A stretch of 64,000 bases of DNA from Oceanobacter sp045430275 (GTDB taxonomy: Bacteria > Pseudomonadota > Gammaproteobacteria > Pseudomonadales > Oceanobacteraceae), in contig JAILXU010000003.1 in NCBI GenBank assembly GCA_045430275.1, forward strand, positions 186,001-250,000, written 5' to 3'. A program made the position numbers and the translations under genes. The notes below the pieces were generated by a model, which searched no databases, was not told the origin of the DNA, and was given only the letters and a program-made list of their open reading frames with translations. Positions 52,579 through 61,030 of this stretch are shown here, piece after piece; positions within the stretch are counted from its first letter, which is position 1, and every line of letters starts with the position of its first letter.

Positions 52579-54288
52579 ATGCAATTTCAATCGCTTTCTG
52601 CTCGAAAAACCTTGTCTGTGGCAGTCGCAGCGGCTCTGCTAAGCGCGTGTGGCGGCAGTGGTAGCTCGTCCGGTGGTTATTCTGATAACGGTTCTGATGG
52701 GGCTGGTAACGGTAGTGGCACCACCACGATCACAACTGCCAACATCAGCAGTATTCAAACGCCGATGGGAGTCACCTACACCGTTGATGGCAAAGTCAGT
52801 GTATTACTGAGCCTGGAGGGTCAATTATCCACAACTACCGCCGATTACACTGACCTGACACTCTATACCTTCGACAAGGATGCCGTTGATCAGTCTGCGT
52901 GTGTGGACGACAAATGTATCACCACCTGGCCACCCCTGTTGGCGGCTGACTCCGATATGGCGACGGCACCTCTGGGAATTTTTGAGCGTAAGGATGGGCA
53001 TAAGCAGTGGACGCTACACGGTATGCCCCTGTACTTCTTCAATGGTGATTCTGCCCCGGGGCAAGTCAATGGCGAAGGTGTTGGTGGGGTCTGGCATACC
53101 GCCGTGGCTGACCCGGTTGATTTGCAAACCAATGACACCGACGGTGTTTATCTGGCTGCTGCCGGGCAAGTGCTGACCACCTCGCAGCCGACCATGGGAA
53201 CGTTTGTTGCTGGCTCTCTCGATAAATCGGGATTTGCCTTATACACCTTTGACAAGGATGAGTATGGCGTCTCCAACTGCAACGATGCCTGTCTTAACAA
53301 CTGGCCTGCCTTGCTGGCTCAGGAAGGAGATCGGGGGGTTGCCCCCTATAGCCTGATTGAACGTACGTTAGGCACTGACGGCGCGGTGGTTCAACAGTGG
53401 GCGTTGCATGGCATGCCGCTGTATTTTTTCCTTGGTGATGACCAGACGGGAGATACCAATGGCACTGCCATAGACCTGTGGCGTCTGGCCCGTCCGGCTG
53501 CCACGCGGCTGGCGGCGTCTGAACGGGGCAGCTATCTGACGGCTAACGGGCTGGTATTGCAGTCTGAACCCGAAATCAGTGACGCTGCCTCAACGGAAGC
53601 AACGGAAGCAACGGAAGCAGCAGCGGCTGAAGTCACTCGTGAACGGCCTCTGGATGGAATGGCTCTGTACACCTTTGATTCCGACGAGCCCGGTGTCAGC
53701 AAGTGTACCGATGGCTGTCTGACCCGCTGGCCAGCATTGATTGCCCGAGAGGGTGCTGAAGCGCAGGGTGCGTACAGCCTGATCGAGCGCAGCAGTGGTG
53801 AAAAACAATGGGCACTGAACGGAATGCCGCTGTATTTCTACTACGATGATCTCAAGGCTGGTGATACCAACGGTGATGAAGTTGGTCAGGTGTGGCGTCT
53901 GGCCCGCCCGGTGCCTGTGGCAACCCTGAGTTATACAGGGGAGTACCGCTTTGTCGCTCACGGCGCGTTAGTGAATGAAGACGGTGTTGCTGATACCACC
54001 TGGGCCGACTTCAGTCTTTATACCTTTGATTCCGACAACGCCAGTGGCAAGTCGGTTTGCTTCGGTGCGTGTGCTACTCGCTGGCCACCTCTGTATGCCA
54101 CCAGAAACGATCAGGATTTTGGTGATTTCAGCGTGATTCAACGTGATGACCCGGCCACCGATGCGGTTGAAGAGGTCTATCAGTGGGCCTACAAAAACGA
54201 ACCCCTGTACTTCTATTTTGAAGATTCTGCTCCGGGCGACCTGAACGGCGATGGCGTGAATGGCGTTTGGCATCTTGCGCGACCGTAA
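52579..54288 (+). CDS. Lipoprotein with four YxFxxD secreted repeats
   Basis: This protein is 569 residues from ATG 52579 (GGAGA before it). It has a signal peptide with lipobox LLSAC, a Gly/Ser-rich linker, then four copies of the secreted-repeat module known from 'lipoprotein with Yx(FWY)xxD motif' proteins. They start near residues 93 (LYTFDKD), 220 (LYTFDKD), 361 (LYTFDSD) and 478 (LYTFDSD). Each copy has a Cys pair before a WP motif (for example CNDACLNNWPALL) and ends with GMPLYFF-type or NEPLYFY strands, D.NGD and W-LAR. The function is unknown. It heads the envelope operon under an ECF-type promoter. Confidence 0.87.
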   Translation: MQFQSLSARKTLSVAVAAALLSACGGSGSSSGGYSDNGSDGAGNGSGTTTITTANISSIQTPMGVTYTVDGKVSVLLSLEGQLSTTTADYTDLTLYTFDKDAVDQSACVDDKCITTWPPLLAADSDMATAPLGIFERKDGHKQWTLHGMPLYFFNGDSAPGQVNGEGVGGVWHTAVADPVDLQTNDTDGVYLAAAGQVLTTSQPTMGTFVAGSLDKSGFALYTFDKDEYGVSNCNDACLNNWPALLAQEGDRGVAPYSLIERTLGTDGAVVQQWALHGMPLYFFLGDDQTGDTNGTAIDLWRLARPAATRLAASERGSYLTANGLVLQSEPEISDAASTEATEATEAAAAEVTRERPLDGMALYTFDSDEPGVSKCTDGCLTRWPALIAREGAEAQGAYSLIERSSGEKQWALNGMPLYFYYDDLKAGDTNGDEVGQVWRLARPVPVATLSYTGEYRFVAHGALVNEDGVADTTWADFSLYTFDSDNASGKSVCFGACATRWPPLYATRNDQDFGDFSVIQRDDPATDAVEEVYQWAYKNEPLYFYFEDSAPGDLNGDGVNGVWHLARP

Positions 54289-54395
54289 TGCCGCTCACCA
54301 ATTCTTGTAAACAGTCTTAATCCCATTTTTCTTTCAATACCGGCCTTTGGTCAGAACCACCGGGTTCGGCTGGAGGTCTGGCTGGAGATAGTCAC

Positions 54396-55208
54396 ATGAA
54401 TACTTACAACTGGATGGCCATTCTGGCCGCCACTGCTCTGGTTGGGTGCGGTGGTTCTGGCACGGGTCTGGATGACAAGGGTCAGCCTGTCGGTTCGGAA
54501 CAACCATCAGACGATCAGCCCGGAGACTCGCCAGCACCGGCAGCCGTGACTTTGACACGCTTGCAGAACGAAATTTTCACTCCCATCTGTGCCCAATGTC
54601 ATGTTGGCGCGTCAGCGCCACAGGGCTTGCGGCTCGATAGCGAAGACAACAGCTATCGGCATTTGGTGAACGTCGATTCTAACGAAGTGCCAACACTGAA
54701 GCGGGTAGCGCCGGGCGACCCGGATGCCAGCTATCTGATACACAAGGTAGAAGGGCGCAGCAGTATCGTGGGTTCACGCATGCCATTGGCTCAAGCGGCA
54801 CTCAGTAGCCAGCAAATTGCAGATATCCGCAGCTGGATCAGTGCTGGTGCCTTGCAATCCGACAGCAGTGCCAGTGCGACGCGGGTGGTGTCGGTTGTTG
54901 TTGATCCAGGGGAAGCACCAGAGAGGATTCGCCTGAATTTCAGTCGTGTAATCGATCCGGACAGCATCGGTCTGGCGGACATTCATGTCACGCTGCAACA
55001 GGGGCAGGATGCTGTAGTGCGCACCCCGGACAGTATGCGTGTGCAGGGGCATCAAATGGATCTCTGGCTGTCGACATCCACACCGGATCAATGGCGCAGT
55101 CTGACACTGGGCAGAAGTGGTGGAGCAGTGCCACAAGACCGTCAGGGACGCCAGATTGATGGTGATCAGGATCAGCAAGACGGAGGCGTGTATGAATATC
55201 GCTTCTAG
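54396..55208 (+). CDS. Monohaem c-type cytochrome lipoprotein
   Basis: This 270-residue lipoprotein has lipobox LVGC (Cys18), a Pro/Ser/Asp-rich linker, and a haem c site CAQCH (C65-H69) in FTPICAQCHVG. It continues with PQGLRLDSEDNSYRHLVNVDS ... RVAPGDPDASYLIHKVEG and SRMPLAQAALSSQQIADIRSWISAGA, the planctomycete-type cytochrome c pattern with the distal Met in SRMP. The C-terminal 100 residues (VVSVVVDPGEAPERIRLNFSRVIDPDSIGLADIHVTL) look like an Ig-like bacterial domain. It is the second gene of the ECF-linked operon, and its end overlaps the next gene by 17 nt. Confidence 0.83.
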   Translation: MNTYNWMAILAATALVGCGGSGTGLDDKGQPVGSEQPSDDQPGDSPAPAAVTLTRLQNEIFTPICAQCHVGASAPQGLRLDSEDNSYRHLVNVDSNEVPTLKRVAPGDPDASYLIHKVEGRSSIVGSRMPLAQAALSSQQIADIRSWISAGALQSDSSASATRVVSVVVDPGEAPERIRLNFSRVIDPDSIGLADIHVTLQQGQDAVVRTPDSMRVQGHQMDLWLSTSTPDQWRSLTLGRSGGAVPQDRQGRQIDGDQDQQDGGVYEYRF

Positions 55209-56337
55209 TTTCCGGAAGAACAGCGTTGCTCGTTACCTGAGTGACATTCCGGGTATGGTGTTGGGTTTGCTGGTTGTGCTGAGTGCCGGTTTTTTCGCTG
55301 ACAAGAGTCAGGCCGAACCTTATCTGGCGGTACGCAGCAATCAGCCTTGCAGCGCTTGTCATGTGAATCCTACCGGTGGCGGTGCTCGCAATGCCTTTGG
55401 CAATTACTACGGTACCCAGGTATTACCGGCACGGGCTGGAGATACGGCGCTGTTTGATGGCGGTGCCCTGACAGATACCCTGAGACTGGGGGCCAATTTT
55501 CGGGCCGGGTTTGGCCATCAGGATACCGAACAGGCCGAAGCCAGCCAGGGTTTTGAAACCCAGTCAGCCCAACTCTACTTCCATATAAAACCCAAAGGGG
55601 TTCCCTTCTCCCTCTACATTGATGAGCAGGTGGCACCGGGAGCTGCAATCAACCGTGAAGCGTTTGTTTTAATGCAGCTGGGTGCTCAGGACTATCTCAA
55701 AACCGGGCGTATTTTCATGCCCTATGGACTGCGTCTGGAAGATGACTCCGCGTTTGTGCGACAACTGACCCAGTTCAACTTCGATAACAGCGACAATGGC
55801 GTTGAATTGGGGCTGTACTTGGGTTCACTGGCGATTCATAGCGTCATCAGCAACGGTGCCAGTAGCACCACTAACGATGATAACCAGTTGCATTATCTGA
55901 CCCGGTGGGAATATCTCGGCGGAACCTGGCGACTGGGGGCCAATGTCTCCCTCAATGATGCTGAGGCTGGACAGCGTTTGACGACGGGATTCTATACTGG
56001 GGTTAACCTGTGGGATTATGCGTTGCTGTTTGAATGGGATAGCGTTGTGGATGAGTCGATCCAGACGGCTCAGGGGCATGATCAGAGCCAGCAAGCCGGT
56101 TTGATCGAGCTGAATCGGTTATTGCAACCCGGACTGAACCTGAAACTGACGGCGGAGTACCTTGATCCAGATACCCGGACTGAAAATGACCTGCGCACGC
56201 GTCACTCCGCCTTGCTGGAATATACCCCATACGCCAATCTGCAATTACGGGGCGGGCTGCGTATCAGTGATGACATTCCCCAAAGGCCAAGTGGCAATCA
56301 CAATCAGGTCTTTATGCAGCTGCATGTTTATTACTGA
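55192..56337 (+). CDS. Outer-membrane beta-barrel with N-terminal haem c motif
   Basis: This protein is 381 residues from ATG 55192 (GGAGG just upstream), overlapping the previous gene by 17 nt. It has a signal peptide, then YLAVRSNQPCSACHVNPTGGGARNAFGNYYG, a CxxCH site (C53-H57) in the stereotyped 'CSACHVNPTGGG' motif, followed by a 16-ish-strand barrel with FFHIK-type strands and a C-terminal Tyr (FMQLHVYY). The combination suggests an electron- or metal-related outer-membrane protein. It would pair with the haem lipoprotein encoded upstream. Confidence 0.82.
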   Translation: MNIASSFRKNSVARYLSDIPGMVLGLLVVLSAGFFADKSQAEPYLAVRSNQPCSACHVNPTGGGARNAFGNYYGTQVLPARAGDTALFDGGALTDTLRLGANFRAGFGHQDTEQAEASQGFETQSAQLYFHIKPKGVPFSLYIDEQVAPGAAINREAFVLMQLGAQDYLKTGRIFMPYGLRLEDDSAFVRQLTQFNFDNSDNGVELGLYLGSLAIHSVISNGASSTTNDDNQLHYLTRWEYLGGTWRLGANVSLNDAEAGQRLTTGFYTGVNLWDYALLFEWDSVVDESIQTAQGHDQSQQAGLIELNRLLQPGLNLKLTAEYLDPDTRTENDLRTRHSALLEYTPYANLQLRGGLRISDDIPQRPSGNHNQVFMQLHVYY

Positions 56338-56441
56338 TTCTAGGGTTACGTTAATGATATTGGGGTAATAGACACCATTGGAGCTTCGTGTCAGCCATTC
56401 ACCGGCAACCCGTGAGGGTCAGGCCGGTGAATGTCAGGCTG

Positions 56442-57713
56442 TCAGAATCGCAGTCGATAGTTCAGAAACAGCCGTTGCTCGGACTCTATCGCATCATTGC
56501 GGGCAGCCGTGGCGGCACTGAATGTCGCCAGCCGCAGCAGAATGTGTTGCTGATGACTGATTTTCAGCATGACATCAAGGTCAGTCTCCCGTCCCAGAAA
56601 CGCTCCGTCCCGGTCGCGCTTGAACCAGTGCTGACGCAGATCCAGCCTGAAGGGTGGATATCGCCACAGCCACTTCACCGACGTGTCCCGGATACCACCA
56701 CCGGACTGGGCATTAAAAGCGTCTGCCCAACCCTGAAACGCGTGTAAATCGGCCAGCGGAGTCACCAACCCCAGTCCCTTGCGACTGCCCAGTATTTCAT
56801 GACGAATCGCCAGTGCTCTGGAAGGGGCCGCCAGTTGTAACTGAATCAGATAATAGGGGATATGCACCGATTCACCGGATGAAGGACGAGTCTGATCAGC
56901 CAGGGAAAGCGTCAGACTAGGTTTGAATTTGCCCCAGCGTCGTTCGTACTGGTAACGCCCGCCAATGGTGCGATTATCCAGCAGGGGAAGTGGCTCAATG
57001 TCCATGTCGTAATAAAACAGGCTGATGTCCTGATAATCCCAATCCTTCAAGTGCAGATGCAGCAAGTGGCTGTGATGATCATGCTGGCCCAGTTTTGAGC
57101 GATATGTGTTCCAGTCGGGAGTGTTGTGAGGATCAGGAACGTTTGTGCGATTGCCATTGGTCGCAAATATCCGGTGGGCACGGTGAACATAGGCGTAGCT
57201 CACGGTGCTGCTGAACATGATGGCACGTTCATAACGGATCGCGTCCAGTGTCTGGTCGTTTTGCCAGAAGCTGTTGCTGCCAATAAAACGCTGGTCATCC
57301 AGAATCAGTCGCTGACGTCCGACAGTGAGGCGGTTGACGCCATCGCTCCAGTGTAGTGCCAGTTGCTTCAGCTCGGTGCTGGCAACGTCGGGAATGACCG
57401 GCTGATCGTTGTGCTCCCGGCCATCGTTGTATTCATAGTCAAATGCCGTGTCTACATGGCCCACTTCCAACACGCTGGAGAGGTCGTCCGTCCAGTTGCT
57501 TTCAAGTTGCCACTGCAAGGCGGCGGAAGCGGTTTTGCCTGCGGTATCCCCCGATTTGGCCTGACCGTATCTGAACCTCAACGACAGGCTGGATTGATGC
57601 TCTGGTTCCAGTGCCAGAACGGGAAAGACGGTGAATGCCGGTATGGTTGTTGCCAGCGGAATCACCCAGACAGCCAGCCGCCGATTCAGGCGCTCAATCA
57701 ATGGGAACAACAC
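56442..57713 (-). CDS. Porin-like outer-membrane beta-barrel (alginate-export-like)
   Basis: This 423-residue protein has a signal peptide (IPLATTIPAFTVFPVLA), barrel strands and a terminal Phe (LFLNYRLRF). The segments HWSDGVNRLTVGRQRLILDDQRFIGSNSFWQNDQTLDAIRYE and SFFWQ-like loops resemble the alginate-export family of channels. It is the last gene of the sigma/anti-sigma/LRR/porin operon, beginning 17 bp after the LRR gene. The substrate is unknown. Confidence 0.78.
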   Translation of the reverse strand: MLFPLIERLNRRLAVWVIPLATTIPAFTVFPVLALEPEHQSSLSLRFRYGQAKSGDTAGKTASAALQWQLESNWTDDLSSVLEVGHVDTAFDYEYNDGREHNDQPVIPDVASTELKQLALHWSDGVNRLTVGRQRLILDDQRFIGSNSFWQNDQTLDAIRYERAIMFSSTVSYAYVHRAHRIFATNGNRTNVPDPHNTPDWNTYRSKLGQHDHHSHLLHLHLKDWDYQDISLFYYDMDIEPLPLLDNRTIGGRYQYERRWGKFKPSLTLSLADQTRPSSGESVHIPYYLIQLQLAAPSRALAIRHEILGSRKGLGLVTPLADLHAFQGWADAFNAQSGGGIRDTSVKWLWRYPPFRLDLRQHWFKRDRDGAFLGRETDLDVMLKISHQQHILLRLATFSAATAARNDAIESEQRLFLNYRLRF

Positions 57714-57730
57714 AAGCAGCTTCCTCCTGT

Positions 57731-58414
57731 TTACCAGTCTTCGGCGTTACCATCGTGCAAAAACGTCACTTGTTCCATCCGATCCATTTCGTCGTAGAGT
57801 GGATCTGGCATTGGATTCTGGCGGCAGTCCATATAGCGCATGGCCGGAAGGTGGTGGATATCCAGCGTTTCCAGTGAGTTATTGAACAGATAGAGTTTTT
57901 CGATCCGATCCAGCGCCTGATACTCAAACCGGATCAGACGATTGTCATTGGCCCGCAGCGAGACCAGTTGTGGTAGTTGGTGCAGCTCCAGCTTCGTCAG
58001 ACGGTTGCCAAACACAAATACTTCGCGCAAGCGAGGCAAGCGAGTCAGTGTCAGGCGTTCAAGCTGGTTACGTGCCAGATTCAGGGATTCCAGTGAGGCA
58101 GGCAGAGTGATGTCAACACGGCGAATACGATTGCGGAATAACGACAATGTGCGCAGGTTGGTCAGGTGCTCCAGCCCGGCGATGGATTTAATGCCTTGAT
58201 TGTGACACTTCAGCTCGGTGATCTGACCCAGGCTGTTGCCTGAGCCATAGGCGTCAGACAGCGTTCGCAGGACACAGGCCCGCAAGGCTGGATCATGAAT
58301 AACCTCCGGCGAGGCCGCCGGGGATGAAGAGTGAGCCAACGCCGTGGATACCAGCATGAGCCCACCGAGAAAACCCCCCAGGATCTGGCCCGGGCAACAC
58401 AACAGGTTATTCAA
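57731..58414 (-). CDS. Secreted leucine-rich-repeat protein
   Basis: This 227-residue protein has a signal peptide (GGFLGGLMLVSTALAHS). Residues about 65-205 form leucine-rich repeats with a 20-22-residue period: LTNLRTLSLFRNRIRRVDI, ASLESLNLARNQLERLTL, PRLREVFVFGNRLTKLEL, PQLVSLRANDNRLIRF, DRIEKLYLFNNSLETLDI. There are Cys residues near the N-terminus (ACVLRTL, ELKCHN). It probably mediates protein binding in the periplasm or at the surface. It lies in the ECF operon between the anti-sigma and porin genes. Confidence 0.85.
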   Translation of the reverse strand: MNNLLCCPGQILGGFLGGLMLVSTALAHSSSPAASPEVIHDPALRACVLRTLSDAYGSGNSLGQITELKCHNQGIKSIAGLEHLTNLRTLSLFRNRIRRVDITLPASLESLNLARNQLERLTLTRLPRLREVFVFGNRLTKLELHQLPQLVSLRANDNRLIRFEYQALDRIEKLYLFNNSLETLDIHHLPAMRYMDCRQNPMPDPLYDEMDRMEQVTFLHDGNAEDW

Positions 58415-58424
58415 TTGTCCTCCG

Positions 58425-59240
58425 TTAGCTGGATTCCAGCGTTAGACGCACGCAGGCACCGCGTGCCAGTAATTGATCACTGGGTTCGTCAATGGGGGAG
58501 CCACCGGCTTCTTCCAGCGTCAGTATCAAGTCTTCGGCATCCCGAATCAGGCGCAAGCGGGCCTGATCAAGTGCCAGACGGCTATCATGCTGGTGGTCAA
58601 ATATCAGCACCGAACGCACTTGTCCATCGCGGCGGCTTCGTGCCCACAGCTGCCAACTGGCGTCCGCCGGAATCGGTTGCTGATGAGCAGGCGGCTCCCG
58701 CCACTGCAAGCGTAATTCTGACGTGTCGCTGGAAGTCAGTGCTGTGAGCAAGGGTTGATCTGAATCGGGTTGGGTCAGTACAGCCACATAATCTGGCGTA
58801 AATGCCGAGGGATTCAGCGGTGCTGATACCAGCCACACCGTTACCAGCAAGGCCCACACAAAGGCCAGGGCACCAGGGCGAAACAGCACAAAACCGGACT
58901 GCCAGCGCTGGTAAATGCGCTGCCATGTTTGATAGGTACGGTGCCAGAGATTCCGTTTGGATGGTTGCTCGGTTTCGACGGTTTCAGACGTTTTGATAGC
59001 AGCTTCAATCACTTCCCAAGTACGTTCGTCAGGTTGTCGTTCGGGAGTGGTCTGGTTCAGGTTCATCAGCTCTTGCTCCCAAAAACGCACCTCGTCTGCC
59101 AGTTCCGGTTGCTGCTGCAATTGCTGTTCAAACTGTTGCCGGGCATCACCACGAAGGGTGCCTGCAACGTATTCAAACGCATGAGATGTCGGAGATTCTG
59201 TATTCATATCAGGTCGGTGTGACTCTTGTTCTGAAGACAT
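58425..59240 (-). CDS. RskA-type anti-sigma factor
   Basis: This protein is 271 residues from ATG 59240 (a longer frame begins at 59273). The cytoplasmic N-terminus contains the anti-sigma domain (about 12-60: SHAFEYVAGTLRGDARQQFEQQLQQQPELADEVRFWEQEL) without zinc ligands. A single membrane helix (about 132-150, GALAFVWALLVTVWLVSA) and a periplasmic RskA-like sensor domain follow. It sequesters the ECF sigma factor until regulated proteolysis. Its start overlaps the end of the sigma gene, consistent with coupled expression. Confidence 0.87.
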   Translation of the reverse strand: MSSEQESHRPDMNTESPTSHAFEYVAGTLRGDARQQFEQQLQQQPELADEVRFWEQELMNLNQTTPERQPDERTWEVIEAAIKTSETVETEQPSKRNLWHRTYQTWQRIYQRWQSGFVLFRPGALAFVWALLVTVWLVSAPLNPSAFTPDYVAVLTQPDSDQPLLTALTSSDTSELRLQWREPPAHQQPIPADASWQLWARSRRDGQVRSVLIFDHQHDSRLALDQARLRLIRDAEDLILTLEEAGGSPIDEPSDQLLARGACVRLTLESS

Positions 59241-59809
59241 TGCTTTAACCTCTCTGATCCACGACGAAGCCATGACTTCACCGTATTAACCCCGGTATCA
59301 AAGCGTTGTGCCAGCTCCTCACGGGAATAACCCATCAGATAAGCCAGTTCGATACACTGTTTGACCTTGTCGTTCATGGGAGTCAGGCATTGCCGAATGT
59401 GGCTTCTGAGCTGAGTGCGGGCGTACTCGGCATCCGGGGTTTCATGCGCCGATAACAACGCCGTATCGGCTTCATCCTCGTCCATGGGCAGAGCATCCTG
59501 ATTCACCGGTTCACGCTGATGAATATGGCGCTGTTCCTTCTGCAACTTGTCGATGGCCCGATACCGGACAATCGACGTTATCCAGGTCAGGGGCCGGGAC
59601 ATATGAGGCTGATAACTCTCCGCGTTCTGCCAAATCTGCATAAAGGCTTCCTGCAATACCTCGTTGCTCAACTCATCCGACTGCACAATACGAAAAGCGA
59701 CCCCGTTCAGATAAGGCGACAGCCGGTTGTACAGCACTTTGATGGCACGTTGATCTTTCAAACGGCAACGGCCCAGCAAATCAATCAGCTCTTGATCGTT
59801 GCTTTGCAT
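59204..59809 (-). CDS. ECF RNA polymerase sigma factor (SigK/RskA-linked type)
   Basis: This 201-residue protein has region 2 (about 22-95: LYNRLSPYLNGVAFRIVQSDELSNEVLQEAFMQIWQNAESYQP...PLTWITSIVRYRAIDKLQ) and region 4 (about 138-190: LRSHIRQCLTPMNDKVKQCIELAYLMGYSREELAQRFDTGVNTVKSWLRRGSERLKQCL). It directs RNA polymerase to a dedicated promoter. The sequence before it contains the same bipartite promoter as the distant lipoprotein operon, implying autoregulation. It is the first of a four-gene operon: sigma, anti-sigma, LRR and porin. Confidence 0.92.
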   Translation of the reverse strand: MQSNDQELIDLLGRCRLKDQRAIKVLYNRLSPYLNGVAFRIVQSDELSNEVLQEAFMQIWQNAESYQPHMSRPLTWITSIVRYRAIDKLQKEQRHIHQREPVNQDALPMDEDEADTALLSAHETPDAEYARTQLRSHIRQCLTPMNDKVKQCIELAYLMGYSREELAQRFDTGVNTVKSWLRRGSERLKQCLQNKSHTDLI

Positions 59810-59841
59810 GAGAACTCCAATATGAACGGGTATGAGGAGTT

Positions 59842-59869
59842 ATACGGAAGCATCGTGTAAAAAGTTGCA
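59842..59869 (-). promoter_or_regulatory. ECF-type promoter of the sigma/anti-sigma operon
   Basis: On the minus strand it reads TGCAACTTTTT, an 11-bp spacer, then CCGTAT, about 33 bp before the sigma start codon. Elements and spacing are the same as in the copy at 52512-52539. The -35 element also lies in one arm of an inverted repeat AAAAAGTTG / CAACTTTTT (59859-59885), which is not present at the other copy. Confidence 0.8.
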
Positions 59870-59982
59870 GGCTAATCAACTTTTTAACAAGAGTGGGGAC
59901 ATGTGCCGATTCAGAAAAGAAGCGGGTATAACCCGCTTACTTTTTAGCACCCGTTTGAATTATGGTGACAGCAGGAACCTTC

Positions 59983-60921
59983 ATGGATGTCAGCAACATG
60001 CCCGTGCACAACCCGATCTGCGACCGCCTTCAGACGCTCAACACCGCCACCATCAGTGGCAAGCGTGCGCCACACAAACCGCTGCTGATACTGGTGGCTT
60101 TGGGAGAATGGCAGCGAGGTAATCGTGTTATTCGCTTTGCGGATATTGAAAAACGGTTGATCAGTTTATTGAGGGCTTGGGCACCACCAATTAAAAGTGC
60201 TCCCAATGCCACCAAGCCCTGGTGGCATCTGAAGTCTGATGGGTTATGGCACATTCATGATCTGGAGCGACTGGCACTATCACAGAACATCCGTTCCTAT
60301 CGCCAATCAACCGCCAGCTTTAGCAATGACGTATTGGCATGGCTGGACACAGACCCCAGCGCCATCCACACCATAGCGGGCCTGATTCTGCAGCAGCACT
60401 TCCTGCCCACCACCTACCAGAGCGTTCTGGATCAATGCGGACTGGATATACCGGCTCCGTTTGAGCTGGAATCTCCCAACCAGATCAAAGACAGCACCAA
60501 CGCCCAACAGCGTTATCGCGCCGCCAGCTTTCGTCACGATGTCCTCAAAGCCTACGACCATCGCTGCGCCGTTAGCGGCTTTCAGATCACACTGGGCGGC
60601 ACAGCTATCGGCTGCGAAGCCGCACACATTCAGGCACACGCCTTCGACGGCCCGGATACCGTTGATAACGGACTGGCACTGGAACCCACCCTGCACACCC
60701 TGTTCGACCGGGGCATCTGGTCGCTCAGTGACGACCGCCGCATTCTGGTATCACAGGAATTTTCCGGCTCTGATATTGGCCTTGAACGCATTCGATCACT
60801 CAGCGGCCAACCCATCCGCGAGCCTTTGCCTGGGCAGACAACACTGAATGTTGAATACATACGCTGGCACCGTGAAGCCAAACGTGGCGGGATATTTCGG
60901 GCACCGGCATTGCCGTGGTGA
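59983..60921 (+). CDS. McrA-like HNH restriction endonuclease (modified-DNA binding type)
   Basis: This protein is 312 residues from ATG 59983 (AGGAAC before it; another ATG lies at 59962). The N-terminal half (about 15-130: TISGKRAPHKPLLILVALGEWQRG ... PWWHLKSDGLWHI) resembles the sulfur-recognising domain of ScoMcrA-type enzymes that bind phosphorothioate-modified DNA. The C-terminal HNH nuclease (about 190-250) shows CAVSGFQITLGGTAIGCEAAHIQAHAFDGPDTVDNGLALEPTLHTLFDRG, with the HNH His, Asn and His and two Cys. A type IV restriction role is inferred. It directly precedes the reverse transcriptase gene. Confidence 0.78.
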   Translation: MDVSNMPVHNPICDRLQTLNTATISGKRAPHKPLLILVALGEWQRGNRVIRFADIEKRLISLLRAWAPPIKSAPNATKPWWHLKSDGLWHIHDLERLALSQNIRSYRQSTASFSNDVLAWLDTDPSAIHTIAGLILQQHFLPTTYQSVLDQCGLDIPAPFELESPNQIKDSTNAQQRYRAASFRHDVLKAYDHRCAVSGFQITLGGTAIGCEAAHIQAHAFDGPDTVDNGLALEPTLHTLFDRGIWSLSDDRRILVSQEFSGSDIGLERIRSLSGQPIREPLPGQTTLNVEYIRWHREAKRGGIFRAPALPW

Positions 60922-61030
60922 GTTGGAAAGTCAGGGCGATTTGTTGTCTTTTGTCGTTATGGGGTGTGCGTTAGACTGAGGCTGTCTCGTTAATAAGAAG
61001 TAACTGGCTACCTGTTAAGGATAAACCGAT

